From the NCBI RefSeq assembly GCF_000717345.1, contig NZ_JNZA01000015.1, forward strand, positions 62,001 to 126,000: DNA of 64,000 nucleotides, written 5' to 3'. The DNA comes from Streptomyces lydicus. GTDB taxonomy: Bacteria; Actinomycetota; Actinomycetes; Streptomycetales; Streptomycetaceae. The position numbers and the translations under genes were made by a program. Positions 1 to 8,158 of the stretch are shown here, in pieces; the stretch's first letter is position 1; every line of letters starts with the position of its first letter. The notes beneath the pieces were generated by a model. It had not been told where the DNA came from. It was given only the letters and a program-made list of their open reading frames with translations, and ran no database searches.

Positions 1-90
1 GAGGTCGACGTGGTGGCGGCGGGCCACGACTGGGCCGACACGGGCGCGCCGGAACTCTCCCAGCTCTACGCCGAGGTCTCCGAGACCTGA
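1..90 (+). CDS. C-terminal end of an unidentified protein (partial)
   Basis: An open frame runs from the window edge to a TGA at 88-90 and gives the last 29 residues, ending in SQLYAEVSET. Composition and codon use match a real Streptomyces gene. Too little is present to name the family. It is followed by about 138 bases without a gene and then by the amino acid transporter operon on the same strand. Confidence 0.6.
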   Translation, partial: EVDVVAAGHDWADTGAPELSQLYAEVSET

Positions 91-122
91 CGCCGGCGCG
101 CGTGCGGCGGGATTGGCTGACT

Positions 123-144
123 TATCAACCCCTATCTGCTGATA
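123..144. promoter_or_regulatory. Upstream region of the amino acid transporter operon with a short inverted repeat
   Basis: The 138 bases between the first stop and the ATPase start contain TATCA (123-127) and TGATA (140-144), a 5-bp inverted repeat in a locally AT-richer patch. This is the likely promoter and operator zone of the downstream operon. No clear -35/-10 pair could be assigned, so a regulatory role is inference. Confidence 0.25.
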
Positions 145-228
145 CGTGCGTGTCAGTGGAGAAGCATCCCTTTTACGCCGGTAGGTTGCAGGCTCTCGCT
201 GTACGGATGAGAGTGGGCAGGACTGCAT

Positions 229-972
229 ATGGCCGGTGATGCGCTGATCGAGATGCGCGGGGTCAACAAGCACTTCGGAAAGCTGCATGTCCTCCAGGAC
301 ATCGACCTCATCGTTCACCGCGGAGAGGTGGTCGTGGTCATCGGGCCCTCGGGCGGGGGGAAGTCCACCCTGTGCCGGGCCGTCAACCGCCTGGAGACCG
401 TCGAGTCCGGCACCATCGAACTGGACGGCCGGCCGCTGCCCGACGAGGGCCGGGCGCTTGCCCAGTTGCGTGCCGACGTCGGCATGGTCTTCCAGTCCTT
501 CAACCTCTTCGCCCACAAGACCGTGCTCGAGAACATCATGCTGGCGCCGGTCAAGGTCCGCAGGATGAAGAAGGACGAGGCCGCGCGGCGCGCCCGCGAG
601 CTGCTGGACCGGGTGGGGCTCGCCTCCCAGGCCGACAAGTATCCGGCGCAGCTCTCCGGCGGTCAGCAGCAGCGGGTGGCCATCGCCCGCGCCCTGGCCA
701 TGGATCCCAAGGTGCTGCTCTTCGACGAGCCGACCTCCGCGCTGGATCCGGAGATGATCAACGAGGTGCTGGAGGTCATGCGCCAGCTCGCCCGGGACGG
801 CATGACGATGGTCGTGGTCACCCATGAGATGGGCTTCGCCCGCTCCGCCGCCAACCGCGTGGTGTTCATGGACGACGGCCGGGTCGTCGAGGACCGCACC
901 CCCGAGGAGTTCTTCACCGCACCGCGCAGCGAGCGGGCCAAGGACTTCCTCTCCAAGATCCTCAAGCACTGA
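229..972 (+). CDS. Polar amino acid ABC transporter ATP-binding protein
   Basis: This 247-residue protein is the cytoplasmic ATPase of a glutamate/glutamine-type importer (HAAT/PAAT family, GlnQ/GluA-like). It has a Walker A loop GPSGGGKST at about residues 39-47, a Q-loop near VFQSFNLF, the signature LSGGQQQR near residue 142, Walker B VLLFDEP directly after it and a switch histidine in [10 protein letters not shown]. Length is normal for the family. It is the first gene of a four-gene operon with a binding lipoprotein and two permeases and would energise both permeases. Substrate is predicted only by family: glutamate, glutamine or aspartate. Confidence 0.95.
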   Translation: MAGDALIEMRGVNKHFGKLHVLQDIDLIVHRGEVVVVIGPSGGGKSTLCRAVNRLETVESGTIELDGRPLPDEGRALAQLRADVGMVFQSFNLFAHKTVLENIMLAPVKVRRMKKDEAARRARELLDRVGLASQADKYPAQLSGGQQQRVAIARALAMDPKVLLFDEPTSALDPEMINEVLEVMRQLARDGMTMVVVTHEMGFARSAANRVVFMDDGRVVEDRTPEEFFTAPRSERAKDFLSKILKH

Positions 973-986
973 ACGGGGGCGCCGCG

Positions 987-1916
987 ATGCCGCACCGTCA
1001 CTCCACGCGCCTGCGCCGCACCCTGGTGGCCCTCGCGCTCGCCCTGCTCACGCTGGCCGTCGCCGGCTGCGGCCGGGAGGGCAGCCCGCCGGTCAAGGGC
1101 CCCAAGGGCAGCGAACTGCCCACGTACCCGGTCGCGAAGAACTTCAGCCTGCCGGAGTCGCCGACCTGGGAGAGGGCCAAGCGCCGCGGCCATCTCGTCA
1201 TCGGCGTCAAGGAGGACCAGCCCTACCTCGGCGAGAAGGACCCGGCCACCGGGATCTACACCGGATTCGACATCGAGATCGCCAAGATGATGTCGGCCGC
1301 CCTCGGCTTCCCGCCGTCCACCATCCAGTTCCAGACGATCTCCTCCGCCAACCGCGAGACGGCCCTGCAGAACGGCCAGATCGACATGTACGTCGGTACG
1401 TACACCATCAACGACAAGCGGAAGAAGCTGGTGGGCTTCGCCGGCCCCTACTACCTGGCCGGCCAGTCGCTGCTGGTGCGCACCGACGAGAACGACATCA
1501 AGGGCCCGCAGGACCTGGCCGGCAAACGCGTCTGCTCGGCGGCCGGCTCGACGCCGTACCAGCGCATCCAGGCCGAGTACCCCAAGGCCGTCCTGGTCGC
1601 CTACGACACCTACTCGGTGTGCGTCGACAACCTGCTCACCTATCAGGTCGACGCGGTCACCACCGACGACGCGATCCTGCTGGGCTACGCCGCCAAGGTG
1701 CCCGAGGAGCTGAAGGTGGTCGGCAAGCCGTTCTCGGAGGAGCCGTACGGCATCGGCGTCCCGCGCGCCGACAACGCGCTGCGCTTCGCGCTCGACGACG
1801 CGCTCGCCGCGGCCGAGAAGAACGGCAACTGGAGGAAGGCGTACGACGCGACCCTCGGCCTGTCCGGGGTCCCCGCCCCCGAGCCGCCCCCGATCGACCG
1901 CTACCCGGCGACCTGA
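987..1916 (+). CDS. Amino acid ABC transporter substrate-binding lipoprotein
   Basis: A 309-residue extracellular solute receptor of the SBP_bac_3 family (glutamate/glutamine binding). The N-terminus is a lipoprotein signal: basic residues, a hydrophobic stretch of Leu and Ala, then the lipobox VAGC with the lipidated Cys at residue 28. The body begins near residue 75 with HLVIGVKEDQPYLG and contains the family stretch TGFDIEIAKMM. It should be anchored to the outside of the membrane and hand substrate to the permeases encoded just downstream. The gap from the ATPase gene is 14 bases, indicating one transcript. Confidence 0.94.
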   Translation: MPHRHSTRLRRTLVALALALLTLAVAGCGREGSPPVKGPKGSELPTYPVAKNFSLPESPTWERAKRRGHLVIGVKEDQPYLGEKDPATGIYTGFDIEIAKMMSAALGFPPSTIQFQTISSANRETALQNGQIDMYVGTYTINDKRKKLVGFAGPYYLAGQSLLVRTDENDIKGPQDLAGKRVCSAAGSTPYQRIQAEYPKAVLVAYDTYSVCVDNLLTYQVDAVTTDDAILLGYAAKVPEELKVVGKPFSEEPYGIGVPRADNALRFALDDALAAAEKNGNWRKAYDATLGLSGVPAPEPPPIDRYPAT

Positions 1917-1935
1917 GGAGCCAAGGAACCGACCG

Positions 1936-2580
1936 ATGAACGTTCTCCTCGACAACCTCTCCCTCTACGGGGAGGGTCTGCTGGGCACCGTCGAACTGAC
2001 CGTGTACGCCTCGCTGCTCGCGCTCGTGCTCGGCTTCCTCATGGCGGCCTTCCGGGTCGCGCCGGTCGCCTCGCTGCGGGTGTTCGGCACGGCGTGGGTG
2101 ACGGTGCTGCGCAACACGCCGCTGACCCTGCTGTTCTTCGCCGTCGTACTGGGCCTGCCGCGCTTCGGGCTGGTCCTGCCCTTCAAGCTCTTCGCCATCC
2201 TGGCGCTCGGCTGCTACACCTCCGCCTTCATCTGCGAGGCGGTGCGGTCGGGCATCAACACCGTCCCGGTCGGCCAGGGCGAGGCGGCCCGCAGCCTCGG
2301 CATGACCTTCCCGCAGACGCTCGGCGAGATCGTCCTCCCGCAGGCGTTCCGGTCCGTGATCCCGCCGATCGGCTCGACGCTGATCGCGCTCGCCAAGAAC
2401 TCCGCGATCGCCGGCGCCTTCAGCGTCGTCGAGCTGCTCGGTGTCTACAAGCCGCTCAGCGAGCGCGGCTACAACATCATCTGGACCTTCTTCTGGATCG
2501 CCGTCGGCTATCTGCTCGTGACCCTGACCATCAGCGCGATCTTCAACGTCCTGGAGAAGCGCTTCGGAGTCGCCTCATGA
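1936..2580 (+). CDS. Amino acid ABC transporter permease (first subunit, GluC-like)
   Basis: A 214-residue integral membrane protein of the HisM/GlnP type. Hydrophobic segments lie near residues 15-38, 55-80, 88-105 and 185-205. The cytoplasmic EAA loop that docks with the ATPase is visible as GEAARSLGMTFPQTLGEIVL. The stop TGA overlaps the ATG of the second permease (ATGA at 2577-2580), so the two subunits are probably translationally coupled and form a heterodimeric channel. Confidence 0.93.
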   Translation: MNVLLDNLSLYGEGLLGTVELTVYASLLALVLGFLMAAFRVAPVASLRVFGTAWVTVLRNTPLTLLFFAVVLGLPRFGLVLPFKLFAILALGCYTSAFICEAVRSGINTVPVGQGEAARSLGMTFPQTLGEIVLPQAFRSVIPPIGSTLIALAKNSAIAGAFSVVELLGVYKPLSERGYNIIWTFFWIAVGYLLVTLTISAIFNVLEKRFGVAS

Positions 2581-3449
2581 TCACCACGACCGCCCTCTAC
2601 GACGTTCCGGGCCCGCGGACCCGGGCGCGGCACCGGCTCTACGCCATCGGCGCGACGGTCGCGATCCTCGCGCTGGCCGGCTGGGTCCTCTACCTCCTCT
2701 TCACCACCGGGCAGTTCACCGCGGCGAAGTGGAGTCCCTTCCTCTACAAGGGAATTCAGGAGCTGCTGCTCAACGGGCTCGGCAACACCCTGAAGGCGTT
2801 CGTCCTCGCGGCGGTGCTGTCGCTGGCGCTCGGCGCGGTGCTGGCCGTCGGCCGGCTCTCCGACCACCGGGCCCTGCGCTGGGTGTGCACGCTGGTGGTG
2901 GAGTTCTTCCGGGCGATGCCCCTGCTGGTCATGATCTTCTTCATTTACGTGGCGCTTCAGGTGGCGCCGCTGCCCGCGCTGGTCGCCGGGCTGACGCTCT
3001 ACAACGGCTCGGTGCTCGCCGAGGTCTTCCGCAGCGGCGTCAACGCCGTCGACCGCGGTCAGCGGGAGGCCGCCTACGCGCTGGGCATGCGCAAGACCCA
3101 GGTCATGACGCATGTGCTGGTGCCGCAGGCGGTCCGGGCGATGCTCCCGGCGATCATCAGCCAGCTGGTGGTCGCCCTGAAGGACACCTCGCTCGGCTTC
3201 CTCATCACCTACGAGGAGTTCCTGCACGCCGGCAAGCTCATCGCCTCCAACCTCGACTACGACCTGCCGTTCATCCCCGTCGTCATGGTCATCTCGCCGG
3301 TCTACATCGGGATGTGCATGCTGCTGTCCTGGCTGGCCAACTGGGTCGCCCGGCGGCAGCAGCGCAACCCCAAGGTCGAGGCCGTCGCCGTGGCGGCGGC
3401 GGAGCCGGGCAACCTGATGACCGGCGGCCCTCAGCCGCCCGTGCGGTGA
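2577..3449 (+). CDS. Amino acid ABC transporter permease (second subunit, GluD-like)
   Basis: A 290-residue HisM/GlnP-family permease. The ATG at 2577 overlaps the previous stop, which fixes the start although the frame is open far upstream. It has an N-terminal transmembrane helix near residues 22-44 and then the BPD_transp_1 domain with the EAA loop REAAYALGMRKTQ. The last 30 residues are a polar, Ala/Pro-rich cytoplasmic tail. It is longer than its partner, as is usual for the second subunit of actinobacterial glutamate importers. It closes the operon. Confidence 0.93.
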   Translation: MITTTALYDVPGPRTRARHRLYAIGATVAILALAGWVLYLLFTTGQFTAAKWSPFLYKGIQELLLNGLGNTLKAFVLAAVLSLALGAVLAVGRLSDHRALRWVCTLVVEFFRAMPLLVMIFFIYVALQVAPLPALVAGLTLYNGSVLAEVFRSGVNAVDRGQREAAYALGMRKTQVMTHVLVPQAVRAMLPAIISQLVVALKDTSLGFLITYEEFLHAGKLIASNLDYDLPFIPVVMVISPVYIGMCMLLSWLANWVARRQQRNPKVEAVAVAAAEPGNLMTGGPQPPVR

Positions 3450-3494
3450 GCGGCGCCCCCGGCGGCCCGGGCGTCCCCGTCCGGCGCCCGCCGT

Positions 3495-3959
3495 TCAGCG
3501 GACGCGGCGCGCCATCCAGGGGCTGAGCGCGCCGTGGAATATCAGCTCCCGGTACGTCTCGTCGCCGGGCAGCGGCACGACCAGCCACTGCCCGGGCGGG
3601 AAGAACCGCGCCGTGACGTGGGCGAGTCCGCCGTACACCGAGCGCAGGAACGCCGGTACCGCGTCCCGCGGCACATCGGCGAACTCCACCCCGTCCACGG
3701 TGATCGTCGCATCGTCCTCCGGGAAGAGCTGGACGGTGACGGCCGGGGTTCCGCCGAGCTCCACGAAGGCTTCGTGCGGCAGCGAGCCGTCCGGGTCCAG
3801 GACGGTGAACGCCCCGGCGGCGGTCCGCCGGGAGGTCCGGTCCGCGCCGATGTCGTCGGTGACCGTGACCTCCAGGCCGTGCGCGTCGGCGAGGTCACGG
3901 ACGGCGGCGACGGCTGACTCGGTCGTGGGCAGATGCGGGTGCGGTGCTGGATTCCCCAT
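3495..3959 (-). CDS. Hypothetical protein
   Basis: A 154-residue acidic protein starting MGNPAP. The frame stays open 12 codons further upstream, but that part reads as non-conserved. No signal peptide, membrane segment or catalytic motif is evident. The sequence alternates beta-prone stretches (EVTVTDDI, TVQLFPEDDATITVDGVEF) and ends with WLVVPLPGDETYRELIFHG, suggesting a small alpha/beta fold. Its 5' end lies inside the 3' end of the next minus-strand gene, so the two may be co-transcribed. I do not recognise the family. Confidence 0.7.
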   Translation of the reverse strand: MGNPAPHPHLPTTESAVAAVRDLADAHGLEVTVTDDIGADRTSRRTAAGAFTVLDPDGSLPHEAFVELGGTPAVTVQLFPEDDATITVDGVEFADVPRDAVPAFLRSVYGGLAHVTARFFPPGQWLVVPLPGDETYRELIFHGALSPWMARRVR

Positions 3960-4398
3960 GTCCACGATCATCCCGCAGGGGACGATTCCGGGCACACCGG
4001 CCCCGGGCTGATCCGAAAGACACGGCCTGGACCCGCCACACCCCGTCCCGCATCAACTCCCGCTCCGGCAGCTCGTTCACTTCCCGCCAGGCCAGAATCC
4101 GGTGCGGCCGGAAGGAGAGGAAGACCCAGGCGTCGCGGCCCCGCGGGTCCCAGCCGAGCTTCGCGGCGAACGCCGCACCGGTGTCCTCCGGCAGCGCGTC
4201 GGAGGCGAGGACCTCCGCCGTGCTCTCCAGGAGCACCACGTCCCGGGTGGGCCCCAGGGCCATCCGGCACGCCCCGTTGGCCGCGAGGTTGCGGGCCGTC
4301 GGGTTGTTCTTCCTGGTGGCCATCACCAGCCGCTCGCCGTGCCAGACGAACGACAGCGGTACCAGGCACGGCGTGCCGTCGCGGGAGGCCGTGGACAC
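3895..4398 (-). CDS. Pyridoxamine 5'-phosphate oxidase-family (F420/FMN split-barrel) protein
   Basis: The core matches small PPOX/F420-dependent split-barrel enzymes: DGTPCLVPLSFVWHGERLV, the signature RKNNPTARNLAANG, then RMALGPTRDVVLLES. Members bind FMN or F420 and act as oxidoreductases. Two things are odd. The helix that normally opens the family (RDALERLRDDEDAWV) is in frame upstream, back to about 4489, but has no ATG, GTG or TTG; the first usable start is the GTG at 4398. At the other end the conserved region stops at LMRDGVWRV and is followed by about 40 low-complexity basic residues overlapping the next gene. A shifted or degraded end, or a sequencing error, is possible. Confidence 0.75.
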   Translation of the reverse strand: MSTASRDGTPCLVPLSFVWHGERLVMATRKNNPTARNLAANGACRMALGPTRDVVLLESTAEVLASDALPEDTGAAFAAKLGWDPRGRDAWVFLSFRPHRILAWREVNELPERELMRDGVWRVQAVSFGSARGRCARNRPLRDDRGHGESSTAPASAHDRVSRRRRP

Positions 4399-4574
4399 CC
4401 AGGCGTCCTCGTCGTCCCGCAGTCGTTCGAGCGCGTCCCGCTTGCGTTGCCCGGCGTCGCGTGCCGGTGGCCTGACGGTGAGGGCGGGAGGCTAACGGGC
4501 CTGTGCCGCCCGCCGCTTCGGCCGTCAGCCGTAGGACCGGGGACCTACGGCTGAGGCGAAGCCGGTGCCGTCGT

Positions 4575-6173
4575 TCAGTCGCGCACCGGGACCGAGACGT
4601 ACGACGGGTCGTCCGCCGGCGAGGAGAAGGTCAGCCGGGCGCCGCTCGGGTTGTGCTCGATGTAGAGCGGGTCGACGGTGTCGACGACCACCGTGAGCCG
4701 GTGGCCGGCCGGGACGTCGTAGGCGGTGGAGAACAGGTCCAGGTCGACGCCGAAGGGCTGGTCCGGGGTCTTGTCGTGGAAGGTGAACGGCGCGTGGGTG
4801 ACCAGCTTGCCGAGACCGAGCGGGCCCACGTCGTAGAGGTACGCGATGGCGGTGCCGCTCTCGGCGGTGCTGGTCATGGTGGTGTGCAGATGGGTGGTGC
4901 CGCGGACCCGCTGCCCGGTCGCGTAGCGCTCGGACTTCCAGACGGCGGCCAGCGAGCGCGGCAGCAGCGGGATCGAGGCCATCGGCGGCAGCCGCAGGAA
5001 CTGGTCCAGCATGCTGGAGAGGAAGATGATCCCGCCGTCGGCGCCGGAGTCCCAGTTGGTGTTGATCCGCTGGCTGCCGTCCAGTTCGATCCTGCGGTGC
5101 GCGGACGGTACGTCCTGCCAGCTCTTGTAGCCCTCGTACGCCCCGGTGGAGCGGGACTTCAGAAGGACCGGCGACTCGCGGTCGATGCCGTTGTCCACGC
5201 CCTTGAGGTAGTGGTCGAACCACCGCTCGGTGTTGGTCCAGGTGTCGTTGGGGAGCCCGAACAGCCCGGTCGCCTCGGCCGTCGCGTGGTCGCCGGGCCG
5301 GAACTCCAGCCGCTTGGGGCCCTTGAGCTTCTCGTAGAAGTCGGCGTACTGGTTGGGCGGGAAGAGCGAATCGCCCCAGGCGTTCCCCAACATGATCGCC
5401 GCGCCGTTCGCATTGATCCGGTCGAGGTAGGTGGCGGGGGAGCGCTTCTTCCCCCACGCGATCATGTCCGGTTCCTTGGCGAGGTTGGACGCGAAGAAGT
5501 TCTTGAGGATCGTCTGGAGTTCGGGGCTGGGCCGCCCGGTCAGCGCGCCCGCGCCGCCGAGCATCGCCGCCGCCTGCACGTGCTGGGTGCGCCCGCTGTA
5601 GATCGAGTCGATCAGGTTCGCCCAGCCGCTGAGCGCCGCGACCGCCTTGATCCGCTTGTCGAACGCGGACGCCAGCAGGCTGATCCCGGCCCCGTACGAG
5701 ACGCCGCCCATGCCGACCTTCTGCGGATCGGCCGGCGTGTGGGCGAGCGCCCAGTCGATGACCTTCGAGGCGTCGGCGATGTCCTGCGGACCGGCCGTCT
5801 CGATCTGCCCACCGGACTGCCAGAACCCGCGCGAGTTGTATCCGACGACGACATAGCCCGCGTCGGCCAGTTTCTTGGCCTGCGCCATGTATTCGACCTG
5901 CGGCATCGCCCAGCTGGTGGGCAGCACGATGACCGGGTAGCGCTTGGTGCCGTCGGCGTCGGCCGGGGTGAAGACGTTAGCCTTGAGAGTGACCCCGCCG
6001 TCGCCCTCGAGGTCGACGAACCGGACGTCGGGCCCGGCGGCCGCGGCCGCGGTCCGGGCGGACTCCGGTGCGGCTGCCTCGGCGGTGGCCGGCGCGATGA
6101 GAACCGTGGTGGCCAGTACGGCCGCCGAGACGGTGCCGATCGCGGCACGCAGCGTCGTGCGGGAGGGCGTCAT
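4575..6173 (-). CDS. Secreted CocE/NonD (X-Pro dipeptidyl-peptidase S15-like) hydrolase
   Basis: A 532-residue exported serine hydrolase. A Sec signal peptide covers about residues 1-34 and ends in ATAEAAA. The alpha/beta-hydrolase core has nucleophile Ser159 in GVSYGAG, acid Asp268 in NAWGDSLF and His296 in PGDHATAE. The C-terminal 200 residues form the jelly-roll domain typical of X-Pro peptidase/CocE enzymes. Family members cleave acyl or peptidyl-prolyl bonds; the substrate here is unknown. It is transcribed away from a methyltransferase, and the shared gap holds a dense cluster of inverted repeats. Confidence 0.88.
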   Translation of the reverse strand: MTPSRTTLRAAIGTVSAAVLATTVLIAPATAEAAAPESARTAAAAAGPDVRFVDLEGDGGVTLKANVFTPADADGTKRYPVIVLPTSWAMPQVEYMAQAKKLADAGYVVVGYNSRGFWQSGGQIETAGPQDIADASKVIDWALAHTPADPQKVGMGGVSYGAGISLLASAFDKRIKAVAALSGWANLIDSIYSGRTQHVQAAAMLGGAGALTGRPSPELQTILKNFFASNLAKEPDMIAWGKKRSPATYLDRINANGAAIMLGNAWGDSLFPPNQYADFYEKLKGPKRLEFRPGDHATAEATGLFGLPNDTWTNTERWFDHYLKGVDNGIDRESPVLLKSRSTGAYEGYKSWQDVPSAHRRIELDGSQRINTNWDSGADGGIIFLSSMLDQFLRLPPMASIPLLPRSLAAVWKSERYATGQRVRGTTHLHTTMTSTAESGTAIAYLYDVGPLGLGKLVTHAPFTFHDKTPDQPFGVDLDLFSTAYDVPAGHRLTVVVDTVDPLYIEHNPSGARLTFSSPADDPSYVSVPVRD

Positions 6174-6256
6174 CTTCTGCTCCAGATCTCGAAGCGGGCC
6201 GGCCGTACGCTGTCCGAGGACAGGAGGGGCGTACGCCGGTCCGAGGTGACTGGAGA

Positions 6257-6310
6257 GTAAGGTCCGTTCCTTACCTGTGGTAACCCGTCGGTAGGTTACG
6301 GCTGGGTAAC
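6257..6310. promoter_or_regulatory. Array of GTAA(C/G) half-sites between divergent genes (putative operator)
   Basis: Within 54 bases there are GTAAGG (6257) with CCTTAC (6269), TTACC (6271) with GGTAA (6279), GTAACC (6280) with GGTTAC (6294), and GTTAC (6295) with GTAAC (6306). The half-sites alternate in orientation and overlap, as in a multi-dimer operator. The array lies between the CocE hydrolase and the methyltransferase, so it could control either or both. No regulator gene is adjacent. Confidence 0.45.
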
Positions 6311-6343
6311 ACCCTTGAAAGCAAAGGAAGTCGGGGGGCTGCG

Positions 6344-7222
6344 GTGGGGACGCCGTTCGATGACAGCGAGCGCCGGGTGTGGGCGGGGAGCGCGGCCGCG
6401 TACGCGATCGGGTTCGGCAGGCTCTGCGCGCACACGGTGTCGTGGCTGCTGGACGCGGCGGGGGTGGGGGAGGGGACGCGGGTGCTGGACGTCGGGACGG
6501 GCACCGGCTCGGTCGCCGCGGCAGCGGGTGCGCGCGGCGCGCGGGTCATCGCCGTGGACGCCGAGCCCGACATGGCCCGCCGGACCCGCGACGCGGTGCC
6601 CGGCGCCCGCGTCCAGATCGCCGCGCTGCCGCAACTCCCTTTCCGCGACAGCCGGTTCGACGCCACCGTCGGCAACTTCGTCCTCAATCACGTCGGACGG
6701 CCGCGCGCGGCCCTGGCCGAGCTGCGGCGGGTGACCCGGCCGGGCGGGCGGATCGCGCTGACGGTCTGGGCCGCGCCGCCGGCATCGGGACAGGCGCTCC
6801 TCGGGCGCGCCGTCCAGGCCGCCGGCGTGCCGCGCCCGCCGCATCTGCCGGCGCTCGCACCCGAGGACGACTTCCCGCGCACGGCGGACGGTCTGACCGG
6901 TCTGCTGCGGGGTGCGGGACTGGTGCGCGCCGGCTGCCGTCCGCTGGTCTGGGACCACCGGACGACGCCCGAGGAGTGGTGGCACGGCCCGGCGGCCGGA
7001 GTGGCGACCATCGGCCGGATCGTGACCGGCCAAGGACCGGCCACCACCCAGCGGATCCGGCGTCACTTCACCGCGCTGGCCGCCGAGTTCACGGAATCCG
7101 ATGGCACCTTGGTGCTCCCGCACGCGGCCTTGCTGGCGTACGGGGAGGTGGCCGGCGGGGACGCGGAGGCCGGTGGCGGCTCGGCACCCGGTGCGAACCG
7201 GGGCGACTACGACGCGCGCTGA
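6344..7222 (+). CDS. Class I SAM-dependent methyltransferase
   Basis: A 292-residue methyltransferase with a GTG start. The SAM-binding loop is VLDVGTGTGSVA near residues 47-58, followed by the acidic residue of motif II in VIAVDAEPDM and motif IV in FDATVGNFVLNHV (Methyltransf_11 type). The C-terminal 100 residues carry the substrate-side helices and end in a Gly/Ala-rich tail. No membrane or export signal is seen. The target is not predictable; this class methylates small metabolites such as quinones and natural products. Its 3' end overlaps the convergent hydrolase gene by 16 bases. Confidence 0.85.
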   Translation: MGTPFDDSERRVWAGSAAAYAIGFGRLCAHTVSWLLDAAGVGEGTRVLDVGTGTGSVAAAAGARGARVIAVDAEPDMARRTRDAVPGARVQIAALPQLPFRDSRFDATVGNFVLNHVGRPRAALAELRRVTRPGGRIALTVWAAPPASGQALLGRAVQAAGVPRPPHLPALAPEDDFPRTADGLTGLLRGAGLVRAGCRPLVWDHRTTPEEWWHGPAAGVATIGRIVTGQGPATTQRIRRHFTALAAEFTESDGTLVLPHAALLAYGEVAGGDAEAGGGSAPGANRGDYDAR

Positions 7223-8046
7223 GCGGCCGGTGCGGACACCGCCGGCAGGCCGTCCAGGAACTCCGCCAGCACGGCGTTGAATTCCTGCTCCCGCTCCAGA
7301 TTGGGCATGTGCGCCGCCCCCTCGATGACCGCCAACGTACCGGCGGGCACGCCCTCGTGGAGGACGCGGGCGTCGCTCACCGGGGTGTACTCGTCGTCCG
7401 CACCGACCACGACCAGCACCGGCACCGCGATATCCGCGAGCAGGTCCGTGTAGTCGGGGCGTTCGGCGCGCCCGCGCAGCGCCGCGGCCGCGCCTTCGGG
7501 CGGGGTGCTGGTCATCATTCCCAGGACGTGGCGGGCCACCTCGGGGCGGCGTGCGGCGGTGTGCGGCGCGATCATCTTCGTCAGGACCTCGTGGGCGTAA
7601 CCGTCCATCCCCTCCCGTACGAGGCGGTCCGCCATGGCGTGGCGGGCGGCCCGGCCCTCGGCCGTCTCCGCCGCGGCGAAGGTGTCCGCGAGGACCACGG
7701 CGCGTATCCGGTCCGGGAAGAGCCGGTGGAACTCCATGACGATCTGCCCGCCCATCGACAGGCCGCCGAGGACGAAGCGCTCGATGCCCAGCCGGTCGAG
7801 CAGGGCCACGGTGTCGCGTACGAAGGTCTCCAGCGGGGTGGTGCCCGGCACCACCGAACTCTCGCCGTAACCGCGCAGGTCCGGGGCGATCACCCGCCAG
7901 CCGGCCCGGGCGAAGTGCTCGATCTGCGGGCGCCACATCGAGCGGTTGAACGGATGGCCGTGCACGAGGACCAGCGCCTCGCCGGTGCCCCGGTCCTCGT
8001 AGCCGATGGTGATCTCTTCGAAAACTGCGGTTCCCACCCTGCGCAT
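7207..8046 (-). CDS. Alpha/beta-fold hydrolase
   Basis: A 279-residue alpha/beta hydrolase fold 1 protein with oxyanion motif HGHPFNRSMW, the conserved APDLRGYGES, nucleophile elbow GGLSMGG, acid Asp in VVGADDEYTP and His in EGAAHMPNLE. It resembles proline iminopeptidases and 3-oxoadipate enol-lactonases, but the substrate is unassigned. An AGAGGGG run directly abuts the ATG at 8046, so the GTG at 8037 is an equally likely start. It is divergent from a MocR-type regulator with overlapping promoters, which suggests control by that regulator. Confidence 0.87.
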   Translation of the reverse strand: MRRVGTAVFEEITIGYEDRGTGEALVLVHGHPFNRSMWRPQIEHFARAGWRVIAPDLRGYGESSVVPGTTPLETFVRDTVALLDRLGIERFVLGGLSMGGQIVMEFHRLFPDRIRAVVLADTFAAAETAEGRAARHAMADRLVREGMDGYAHEVLTKMIAPHTAARRPEVARHVLGMMTSTPPEGAAAALRGRAERPDYTDLLADIAVPVLVVVGADDEYTPVSDARVLHEGVPAGTLAVIEGAAHMPNLEREQEFNAVLAEFLDGLPAVSAPAAQRAS

Positions 8047-8061
8047 CCCCTCTGCGGCGAC

Positions 8062-8101
8062 TTGACACCTCGATGCTATGAGGGGCAATCTCTCGGCGCA
8101 A
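8062..8101. promoter_or_regulatory. Overlapping divergent promoters of the hydrolase and mocR-like genes
   Basis: On the plus strand TTGACA (8062-8067) and CAATCT (8086-8091) are 18 bases apart and point at the MocR gene. On the minus strand TTGCGC (8101-8096) and TAGCAT (8078-8073) are 17 bases apart and point at the hydrolase. The two promoters occupy the same 40 bases, so a protein bound here would affect both genes. Assigned by eye from sigma-70-type consensus. Confidence 0.5.
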
Positions 8102-8125
8102 TAAAAACAATGTGCTCGGTGCAAT
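8092..8125 (+). promoter_or_regulatory. Direct repeat CTCGG(C/T)GCAAT, candidate MocR operator
   Basis: CTCGGCGCAAT at 8092-8102 is repeated as CTCGGTGCAAT at 8115-8125, a 23-bp period. MocR/GabR-family regulators are known to bind direct rather than inverted repeats near their own promoters. The first copy covers the presumed start point of the mocR transcript and the -35 of the hydrolase promoter. Confidence 0.45.
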
Positions 8126-8158
8126 GTGCCGATGCGCCGTGCGGCTGGGGAGTGAGCG

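Noticed and set aside
3423..3439. GGCGGC-CCTCA-GCCGCC hairpin as a terminator of the amino acid transporter operon
   Set aside because: The short stem lies within the last codons of the permease gene and has no T run; it is not convincing.
4503..6260. A 585-codon plus-strand open frame opposite the CocE hydrolase
   Set aside because: The minus-strand frame has a signal peptide and catalytic triad; the plus frame is a shadow.
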